The notes under the pieces: model-generated
Seen by the model: the letters and a program-made list of their open reading frames with translations, nothing else
Databases searched by the model: none
What the model was told of the DNA's origin: nothing
In this document: in pieces, positions 1 through 5,071 of the stretch
Numbering within the stretch: position 1 is the stretch's first letter
Layout: every line of letters starts with the position of its first letter
Source: Spirochaetaceae bacterium
Lineage (GTDB): Bacteria; Spirochaetota; Spirochaetia; JABEVK01
Length of the DNA: 5,593 nt
Direction: 5' to 3'
Assembly: GCA_023265735.1 (NCBI GenBank)
Contig: JAHFSN010000167.1
Span: 1 to 5,593, forward strand
Translations under genes and position numbers: made by a program

Positions 1-951
1 GGACACCTCGAACTCCTCCACGAAATCGAAGTGCCCTCCAAGTCGGTGGAGGACTTTCCCGCCCTGGTGGCCCAGACGGCGGTTCGGTACGAGCGCGAGC
101 TGCCCGGCATCAAGATCGAAGCCTGCTGCATCGGCGCCAACGGCCCCGTCAAAGACAACTACTGCCACATCCACAATTTGGCCTGGCAGATCGACGGCCA
201 CGCCGTCCATTTGGCCTCGGGGCTTCCCACCGTGATTGTCAACGACTTCACCTCGGTGAGTTTCGCCCTCCCCTTTGTCGACATTGCCGACCCCGCCCAG
301 GCCGCCGTGCTCCACCCCGGGGCCGGCCCCCAGGGAAACGTGAGAGCCGTCATTGGGGCCGGAACGGGCATGGGCGTGGGGATGCTCCTTCAGCAAGGGT
401 CCCGGTACGTGTCGCTCCCGTCCGAGGGCGGGCACATGGACTTCGCTCCCTTTGATTCGCTGACCGAGAATTTCCGGTCGTTTGTCGAGAAGAAGATCGG
501 GATCTTCCCCAGCGTGGAGCTCTGCTGTTCCGGCATAGGGCTGCGCCACCTGTACCTCTTCGCCAAGGCCCACCACTGGCTCGACCACAGCCAGGGCATC
601 ATCGCCCAGGTGGAGCGCGAAGGGCTGGAAGAGGCCCCCCGCATCATCTCAGAACACGCCGGCCAAGACGCCGCCGCCCGGCGCATCCTCGAAACCTTCG
701 TGAGGATCTACGCCCGGTTTGCCAGCAACATCGCGACGACGCTGCTCCCGAGGGCCGGACTCTACCTAGCCGGGGGCATCGGGTCGAAGAACCTCAGCTT
801 CTTTCAGGACGGAGACCTGTTTCGCAACATGTACCTTCAGCACGCCAACCCGGTGATCCGCTCGTTCCTGGAGCAGATCCCGGTGTACATGATCCTCCAC
901 TACAACACCGCCCTGGTGGGCGCCGCCAACGCGGGGCTGAACCTGCTGTAG
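1..951 (+). CDS. glk: Glucokinase, Glk family (5'-partial)
   Basis: The product phosphorylates glucose to glucose-6-phosphate with ATP in the cytoplasm, the entry step of glycolysis. The frame is open from the first base, giving 316 visible residues. The GTG at 31 lies inside conserved sequence (LELLHEIEVPSKSVEDF), so the true start is upstream. The missing part should be about 20-30 residues carrying the first phosphate loop (GGTN-type). Numbered from base 1, the Glk hallmarks appear in order: IGANGPV (44-50), the NDF segment with the presumed catalytic Asp (81-83), the second phosphate loop IGAGTGMGVG (118-127), the sugar-binding EGGH (142-145), SGIG (177-180), AGGI (257-260) and the C-terminal VYMILHYNTALVGAANAG. 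These fit the Glk (PF02685) family rather than ROK kinases, because the ROK zinc-binding CxCGxxGC motif is absent. The gene stops at TAG 949-951 and converges on the lipoprotein gene. Substrate preference among hexoses cannot be judged from the sequence. Confidence 0.93.
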   Translation, partial: GHLELLHEIEVPSKSVEDFPALVAQTAVRYERELPGIKIEACCIGANGPVKDNYCHIHNLAWQIDGHAVHLASGLPTVIVNDFTSVSFALPFVDIADPAQAAVLHPGAGPQGNVRAVIGAGTGMGVGMLLQQGSRYVSLPSEGGHMDFAPFDSLTENFRSFVEKKIGIFPSVELCCSGIGLRHLYLFAKAHHWLDHSQGIIAQVEREGLEEAPRIISEHAGQDAAARRILETFVRIYARFASNIATTLLPRAGLYLAGGIGSKNLSFFQDGDLFRNMYLQHANPVIRSFLEQIPVYMILHYNTALVGAANAGLNLL

Positions 952-973
952 GACGAGGAACGAGAGTGAGTCC

Positions 974-2422
974 TCACTTCGGGACCGAGGAACTGCTCGA
1001 CTTGATGACGGGCACGACCACCGTCGCGTCGGTTCCAGAAGCGAACAGGTACAGATCGGGTGGCGAGGCGGTGGTGTCGACATACCACTCAAGCTGAAGA
1101 TCGCCGGAAGGAAGTCCTTCGAGGGATTTCACCCGGTCGACGAGGTCAGAATTCCGGAAGATGAGGATTTCCTTCGTGTTGCTCGCGTAGGCCGCCGTGT
1201 AGGAGTCGGGAGCGTAGTAAGTCGGCAGGCTGACCAAGAACGTGATGTCGAGGCCCGAGGTTGCGGAGACGGGAGCCAAAGTTCCGTTGATAGGCGCGCC
1301 GGAAAACGGAAGCACAGGGCCGGCGTAGACACCTTTCTTGGTCCCGGCGAACGTGTAGGCCGTGGTATAGGACGTGTCCCAGTACGTCGAAATCGGACCG
1401 ATGGGCGTCCCATCGGAGGTCGCGACCGTGATCCCCTCACCGACGTTATAGAAGCTGTCGACCCCGGAACTCACCGAGCTGAGGAGATCGGCGTTGCTCG
1501 TGAACTGACCGAGGAGGTCGCCGGTCAGGCGGACGGTCCGAAGTCCGGTGGATACGTAGGCAACATAGGGGTTCGCGGCGAATCCATACAATCCGATGGT
1601 CACCGGTGACCAAGTGGATCCGCCTACCGACACCCCTCCACTCAGGCCCGGTCCCTGGATCCCGTACAGATTGGTGTTTACGGAGGTGGAGTAGCCAAGG
1701 ATGGTGGCGAACCCTGACCGAAGCGCATTGGGGGGTGTCGGGAGGTCATCGATTCGATTTGTCCCATCCGCGGCGTAGTAGAGACCCTGGGTCGTACTGA
1801 AATAAATCGTCCCATCATTGTTGGCCAACGAGTTGAGTCTTCCTGGGATGGAAGAAGCATAGCTACCGTTGGAAAGCGCGGAGTTGGCGAAAACGGTGGG
1901 GTCTCCCCCGCTGATCCGGCGCACATCGGCTCCGCTGACAAAGAACAGGACGGTGCCCGAGTTCGAAGCGGCCGTGGAGTGAACAGAAGCCGCCGCGTCT
2001 TCCACGACGGCTACTCGGGCCGCACCCAAGGTCACACTCACCGATGTTGAGTTGCCCGCCGAGATCTCGAACAGACCGCTGGCCTGGTAGTGCGCGGTCT
2101 CGAAGTAGGCTCCCCCCGACGTGGGGTACTGCCCCGTCGAGACGAAAAGCTGAAACCCTGTCCCCGTCGGGAGGCCATCAAGGGTGACGGTTTGCCCCGC
2201 CAGCTTCTGTTCGAGAAAATCCTTCCCCGACAGCGGAACGATGATGCCGTTGCGGACCAATTGGATCCTCACCAGGTTGTCGGCAGGACCAGTGGACGCG
2301 GCCACTCGGCTCTGGGAACCCCCAGGAAGGTGAATCTGCAGGTTGCCGCTTCCCCCGAACGAGCCGGGAATTTGGCAACCTACCAGCAGCAACGCGGCAA
2401 GCACCGAAATGATTGACTTCAT
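974..2422 (-). CDS. Secreted lipoprotein with N-terminal beta-domain and possible propeller-like body
   Basis: I do not recognise a named family. Two adjacent ATGs compete as start (2425 and 2422). AGGAGG lies only 2 bases before the first but 5 bases before the second, so I prefer 2422, giving 482 residues. The N-terminus is a lipoprotein signal peptide: MKSII, a hydrophobic core, then lipobox LVGC with Cys16 as the predicted lipidated residue. Residues about 25-135 look like a small beta-sandwich (LQIHLPGG, then VTLDGLPTGTGFQLFV, then ISAGNSTSVSVTLG). This resembles N-terminal domains I associate with spirochaete lipoproteins. Residues about 150-470 hold recurring short beta-strand segments such as GTVLFFV, GTIYFSTTQGLYYA, VAYVSTGL, KKGVYAGP and PDLYLFASG. 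They suggest, without proving, a propeller-like fold. The end is Ser-rich. It is the last gene of a four-gene envelope operon, and its Shine-Dalgarno overlaps the stop of the FecR-domain gene. Its likely location is the outer or inner membrane surface facing the periplasm or the exterior. Confidence 0.85.
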   Translation of the reverse strand: MKSIISVLAALLLVGCQIPGSFGGSGNLQIHLPGGSQSRVAASTGPADNLVRIQLVRNGIIVPLSGKDFLEQKLAGQTVTLDGLPTGTGFQLFVSTGQYPTSGGAYFETAHYQASGLFEISAGNSTSVSVTLGAARVAVVEDAAASVHSTAASNSGTVLFFVSGADVRRISGGDPTVFANSALSNGSYASSIPGRLNSLANNDGTIYFSTTQGLYYAADGTNRIDDLPTPPNALRSGFATILGYSTSVNTNLYGIQGPGLSGGVSVGGSTWSPVTIGLYGFAANPYVAYVSTGLRTVRLTGDLLGQFTSNADLLSSVSSGVDSFYNVGEGITVATSDGTPIGPISTYWDTSYTTAYTFAGTKKGVYAGPVLPFSGAPINGTLAPVSATSGLDITFLVSLPTYYAPDSYTAAYASNTKEILIFRNSDLVDRVKSLEGLPSGDLQLEWYVDTTASPPDLYLFASGTDATVVVPVIKSSSSSVPK

Positions 2423-2427
2423 CATGG

Positions 2428-2433
2428 CCTCCT
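2428..2433 (-). promoter_or_regulatory. Shine-Dalgarno of the lipoprotein gene, overlapping the upstream stop
   Basis: AGGAGG on the minus strand overlaps the TAG stop (2434-2432) of the FecR-domain gene. It sits 5 bases from ATG 2422 and 2 bases from ATG 2425, which favours 2422 as the start. The overlap with the stop suggests translational coupling. Confidence 0.8.
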
Positions 2434-3214
2434 AGGACCCGATCACGATGGTCAGCTCGACACCACCCGTGGTCGAGGTCGCCTTGGGAGTCGTCGGAGC
2501 CTGGGGCAGGGTTTGCACTTGGCCCGTGGTCTTCTGCAGGCTGTCGAGGTCTTGAGAGTTGGTGGTTTTCGGAGGGGCGCCCTGATAGTCGACGACCAGT
2601 TTCGCGTCCTTTCCCGCAGGCACGGGAACGGTCTTGCTGGGGTCGGCTGGAACATCGGGGGCGCCCACAAAGTCGTCGTTCTTCTGAGACTCGGGGGCCG
2701 GGCCGGCGTTGGGTCCTGAGGGGGCCGTTTCTCTCTGGGGCCGGCCGGGAATGAACGCCACTACCCCTTCCTTCACGTCGAGATGGATGCCGTCGTAGGT
2801 GAACTCCGTTCCCCGGACAGACGCCGTGGAATAGGGGGACTGCACCTTAAATTCCTGTTTGACCCCGTCGGCCGACTTGACCGATGCCGCCACGCTCCCC
2901 ACCCGGAGGAAGGTCGTGGTCTTCAGGGTGCCGCCCTCCTCGACGAGCTTGTCGATGGACATGCGGGTCAACGGTTTGACCTGCAGGGTGGTCTTGCCCA
3001 GGACGACCACGGCCGAGCTGTCGAAGCCCGTGGAGAGGGTCGTTGCGAGGCCGAGGTTCTGTCCTTCGGTGGCCGGCACCCACTCGGTGGTCCCGGGGAG
3101 CCTCACCTCCACCTTGCCCTTGAGGGACTGAAGCACGGCCGAAGGCACCGCGGCACCCACGGTTGAGACGCCGGCCAAGACGGCCAAAATGACAGTAAGC
3201 GTTCCCTTGTTCAT
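2432..3214 (-). CDS. Secreted FecR-domain protein with Pro-rich C-terminal tail
   Basis: The protein has 260 residues. ATG 3214 is preferred over the in-frame TTG at 3232, because that TTG overlaps the upstream stop and its following codons are the Shine-Dalgarno itself. Residues 1-21 form a Sec signal peptide (MNKG, a hydrophobic stretch, then VGA before AVPSA). Residues about 27-153 match the FecR domain (PF04773): SLKGKVEVRLPG (30-41), the strand region STGFDSSAVVVLG (61-73), LRVGSVAASVKS (103-114), and the hallmark SPYSTASVRGTEF (126-138) followed by VKEGVVAF. Residues about 157-250 are a Pro/Ala/Thr-rich low-complexity tail, probably flexible. Classical FecR is an inner-membrane anti-sigma factor with a cytoplasmic N-terminus. 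This one has no such segment and no sigma gene beside it, so it is probably a soluble periplasmic or surface protein of unknown ligand. It is the third gene of the envelope operon. FecR-domain genes are, to my recollection, frequent neighbours of CHASE2 sensors, as here. Confidence 0.88.
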   Translation of the reverse strand: MNKGTLTVILAVLAGVSTVGAAVPSAVLQSLKGKVEVRLPGTTEWVPATEGQNLGLATTLSTGFDSSAVVVLGKTTLQVKPLTRMSIDKLVEEGGTLKTTTFLRVGSVAASVKSADGVKQEFKVQSPYSTASVRGTEFTYDGIHLDVKEGVVAFIPGRPQRETAPSGPNAGPAPESQKNDDFVGAPDVPADPSKTVPVPAGKDAKLVVDYQGAPPKTTNSQDLDSLQKTTGQVQTLPQAPTTPKATSTTGGVELTIVIGS

Positions 3215-3223
3215 ACCCTTTCT

Positions 3224-3229
3224 CCTCCT
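3224..3229 (-). promoter_or_regulatory. Shine-Dalgarno of the FecR-domain gene
   Basis: The minus strand reads GAGGAGGAG here. The AGGAGG core ends 9 bases before ATG 3214 and touches the TGA stop (3231-3229) of the beta-barrel gene. This fixes the start at 3214 and implies coupled translation. Confidence 0.8.
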
Positions 3230-4530
3230 CAAAAACTCAGCGAAAGCGTGAAATTGGCGGCCACCTGGTATCCGTCGCCGTCCGACCCGGAAACGTAAGT
3301 TCCCGCCGTAGGGACGAAATCCCCCAGGGCGACGGACAGCTGCACGTCAGACTTCACGACCCAGGTGGCCGTCAGGTCGACCTCGGTACCCAGCCAGTCT
3401 GGTCCCGACGAGAGAACCCCCGGGGCATTCACGACGCCCGCCACGGCGCGCTGGAACCCCAGCAGTTTGACCCCCGTCACGAGGTCTTGGTCAGGAAGCG
3501 GCTTCACACTCCCCGAGAACTCCCAGGCAATCAGGTTGGACAACGCCGGACTAAAGGCCACTCCCAGGGTGGTGGAAGTTATCGGCAGAAATAGCGTGGA
3601 GATCGGATTCACGTTTCCCTCGACGGCCGAGGTGGCGGACCCGTCGCCCGACGCGGCCAGGACTCGGGCCTTGAAGGCCGACGAGAACCACTCGGGTCGG
3701 AAGTAGGAGACGCTTCCCCCCCCCAGGAACGACACGATGGGCCGATACTGGTACGAGAACCCCGTGGCCGACGAGGTATCGGTGATCCAGCTGAGGGTGG
3801 TGCCGCCCCCGTAAGTGGCGAACACCTCGTAAAACACCCGCTCGACGATGGGGCCCGCCACTTTGAGGGTGTAGTACTGCGTGTCGACAAGGCCGCCCCG
3901 CGCAGAGGAATAGACGTTGGTGTCGGGGCTGACGAAGTCCGAAGCCGGGTTCAGATCGTGCTGGGCCAGGACGCCGGCGGTCAGGCGGTGATCGCCCACC
4001 AGGGGGAATTGGGTCTCCGCCAGGCCCACCAACCGAGGCGACGCCAGGGTCTCTTTGGAGCGCGCCTGGTCCTCAAGGCTCATCGAGACCCCCGAGGAGG
4101 CCCGGGTCACAAGACCCGTATAGGCTTCCGCCAGGGAGAGGGTCACGTCGCCCCAGGCGAGATCAAGCTTCATCCCGTCGCCGGGATGGTTGAGGATGAG
4201 TCCCGTCGGTTCCGAGAGGGCGAACCTGCCGAAGGTGGGCTTGAAGCTCCGGAACCAGGGAGTCTGGAAGGCCAGGGTGGCCGAAAGCACGTCAAAGTCG
4301 GCCACCGCCGCCGAAGAGGTTCCCGCCAGGGCGTGGGCCTTCACGTTCCAGCCGCCACCCCTGGTGTCGAACGGTACCTTGAGCGACCCCAGAAGTTCCT
4401 CGGAAAAGGTAGTGGGTGGCGACGCGAGCTTCCCCAGCTGCAGCGACGTGACGGGGATCAGTTCCCATTCGAGGCTGAAGAGGGGGGCCCCCGCCAGCAG
4501 GAAGATCAGGAATCCGAGGCACGTCCTCAT
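3229..4530 (-). CDS. Outer-membrane beta-barrel protein (porin-like, function unknown)
   Basis: The protein has 433 residues. The same frame stays open up to 5022, but that upstream part only shadows the preceding gene. ATG 4530 is supported by AGGAG 8 bases upstream, by an ATGA overlap with the previous stop, and by a clear signal peptide (MRTCLGFLIFLLAGAPLFS, cleavage near residue 19). The mature part is a chain of alternating polar/hydrophobic strands with aromatic girdle residues, for example WNVKAHALAG (61-70), LDLAWGDVTLSLAEAYTGL (122-140), RVFYEVFATYGGG (231-243) and LSVALGDFVPTAG (398-410). It ends FTLSLSF, and a C-terminal Phe is the usual recognition signal for BAM-dependent insertion. 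The GRFALSEPTGLI segment (101-112) is reminiscent of alginate-export-like barrels, but I cannot assign a substrate. A run of nine Gs at residues 269-272 (positions 3716-3724) is a possible slippage site. It is the second gene of the envelope operon. Confidence 0.85.
   Translation of the reverse strand: MRTCLGFLIFLLAGAPLFSLEWELIPVTSLQLGKLASPPTTFSEELLGSLKVPFDTRGGGWNVKAHALAGTSSAAVADFDVLSATLAFQTPWFRSFKPTFGRFALSEPTGLILNHPGDGMKLDLAWGDVTLSLAEAYTGLVTRASSGVSMSLEDQARSKETLASPRLVGLAETQFPLVGDHRLTAGVLAQHDLNPASDFVSPDTNVYSSARGGLVDTQYYTLKVAGPIVERVFYEVFATYGGGTTLSWITDTSSATGFSYQYRPIVSFLGGGSVSYFRPEWFSSAFKARVLAASGDGSATSAVEGNVNPISTLFLPITSTTLGVAFSPALSNLIAWEFSGSVKPLPDQDLVTGVKLLGFQRAVAGVVNAPGVLSSGPDWLGTEVDLTATWVVKSDVQLSVALGDFVPTAGTYVSGSDGDGYQVAANFTLSLSF
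3716..3724 (-). repeat. Poly-G tract (G9) inside the beta-barrel gene
   Basis: Nine consecutive Gs on the coding strand encode the end of Leu269 and the Gly270-Gly272 stretch. Loss of one G would lead to a TGA at 3611-3609, and gain of one G to a TAG at 3553-3551. Either change would remove about the last 160 residues, including the terminal Phe. Confidence 0.9.
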
Positions 4531-4979
4531 CGGTGGATCTCCTGGTAGGTTTGCCCGGCGATCAGGGTTCGCACCACTTCGTCCCCCGCGACGAGACGGT
4601 CGGGTCCGTCGGACGTGTTGATCAGCGAAAGGTACGACAGTTCCCGGTACGCGGCCCGAGGGTTCGGCGCGTAGGTCCATTCCAAGCCCCCGCGGATCTT
4701 GAGGACGGCCATCACCAAGAAGCTCAGATCCTGGACCGTTGTCCCCTCCGTGGGCTTTCGGTTGCTTTTCAGGAGTCCCAGGGACACAGCTTTGGCGAAG
4801 GCCTCGGATTCGGAGGCGGACTCGGGAATCAGATGGGTCGCAGCCAGGATGAGGTAGGCGGCCGCATCGAGATGGGCTGGTGATTGTCCCAGAAGCTCGT
4901 CGAGCCGTTCGTTGGACTGAGCTTGGGCGGCCCCCCCCAGGGTGCTCCCTAAAAGTAGTAACATGACCATTTTGCTCAT
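4527..4979 (-). CDS. Small secreted helical protein, possibly SLH-like, of unknown function
   Basis: The protein has 150 residues when started at ATG 4979. An in-frame TTG at 5003 would add eight residues but has no Shine-Dalgarno, while GGAAGG lies 14 bases before the ATG, a rather long spacing. Residues 1-20 are a Sec signal peptide (MSKMVMLLLLGSTLGG, cleavage after AQA at 18-20). The mature part is mainly amphipathic helix: HLDAAAYLILAATHL (36-50), EAFAKAVSLGLL (59-70), a conserved-looking DLSFLVMAVLKIRGG (84-98), PNPRAAYREL (105-114) and GDEVVRTLIAG (132-142). The pattern of a helix, 'xxGLL', a Thr-initiated helix and an 'AYRELxxLxLI' helix resembles S-layer-homology-type repeats. I offer that only as a resemblance. 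It is the first gene of the envelope operon, and its TGA overlaps the ATG of the beta-barrel gene (ATGA), which suggests a direct partnership, for example as a periplasmic or peptidoglycan-side accessory. A G8 run lies in its signal-peptide region. Confidence 0.75.
   Translation of the reverse strand: MSKMVMLLLLGSTLGGAAQAQSNERLDELLGQSPAHLDAAAYLILAATHLIPESASESEAFAKAVSLGLLKSNRKPTEGTTVQDLSFLVMAVLKIRGGLEWTYAPNPRAAYRELSYLSLINTSDGPDRLVAGDEVVRTLIAGQTYQEIHR
4539..4543 (-). promoter_or_regulatory. Shine-Dalgarno of the beta-barrel gene
   Basis: AGGAG on the minus strand lies inside the 3' end of the small helical-protein gene, 8 bases before ATG 4530. Together with the ATGA stop/start overlap it decides the start of the barrel gene and rejects the long upstream extension. 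Confidence 0.75.
4931..4938 (-). repeat. Poly-G tract (G8) in the signal-peptide region of the first operon gene
   Basis: Eight Gs on the coding strand encode the end of Leu14, Gly15, Gly16 and the first base of Ala17. In frame it reads G-GGG-GGG, the form of a -1 slippery heptamer. Gaining one G would enter the frame of the downstream beta-barrel gene, which is open without a stop all the way through. Confidence 0.9.
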
Positions 4980-5013
4980 ATTTTTGTTGGCAACCTTCCG
5001 CAAACAAGTTAGG

Positions 5014-5045
5014 CTTGACCAACCATATTATATTTCATTGTCAAG
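5014..5045. repeat. Inverted repeat CTTGAC-N20-GTCAAG in the divergent promoter region
   Basis: Two perfect 6-base arms, CTTGAC at 5014-5019 and GTCAAG at 5040-5045, flank an AT-rich core that contains the operon's putative TATAAT. Symmetry does not extend beyond six bases on either side. The position suits an operator for a dimeric regulator acting on one or both divergent genes. The spacing is wide and the arms are short, so chance remains possible. Confidence 0.4.
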
Positions 5046-5054
5046 GAATGAAAA
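5027..5054 (-). promoter_or_regulatory. Candidate sigma70-type promoter of the four-gene envelope operon
   Basis: On the minus strand a perfect TATAAT occupies 5032-5027 in the only clearly AT-rich stretch of the window. A weaker -35 (TTTTCA, four of six consensus bases) lies at 5054-5049 with a 16-base spacer. Transcription would start near 5020 and give a leader of about 40 bases before ATG 4979. The -35 overlaps the first ATG of the divergent gene. The promoter is inferred from sequence only. Confidence 0.45.
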
Positions 5055-5058
5055 GGAG
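5051..5058 (+). promoter_or_regulatory. Candidate Shine-Dalgarno of the CHASE2 gene
   Basis: AAAAGGAG lies 13 bases before ATG 5072, which is rather far but functional in many genomes. If ATG 5048 were the start, this stretch would instead be codons 2-4. The site therefore bears on the start choice without settling it. Confidence 0.45.
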
Positions 5059-5071
5059 CCGAGCCGCCTTC

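Noticed and set aside
950..977. Possible terminator between the convergent glucokinase and lipoprotein genes
   Set aside because: Only 5-bp inverted repeats exist (AGGAC/GTCCT with a 15-base loop; GTGAG/CTCAC with a 2-base loop), and there is no T-tract on either strand. An intrinsic terminator is not supported.
2432..3214. Classical FecR anti-sigma regulator of iron uptake
   Set aside because: It has a signal peptide instead of the cytoplasmic anti-sigma segment. No ECF sigma gene is visible, and the neighbouring barrel shows no TonB-box or plug-like features that I can see.
4531..5022. Extension of the beta-barrel gene upstream to 5022 (a 597-residue product)
   Set aside because: The added 164 residues are Arg/Gly/Pro-rich and coincide with a better gene in another frame that has a signal peptide. 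ATG 4530 has its own Shine-Dalgarno and signal peptide.
5014..5045. TTGACC and TTGACA as -35 boxes of two facing promoters
   Set aside because: At 16-18 bases downstream of each there is no acceptable -10 hexamer (TTGTCA and TGGTCA type sequences). The TATAAT lies only 6 bases from TTGACA on the same strand.
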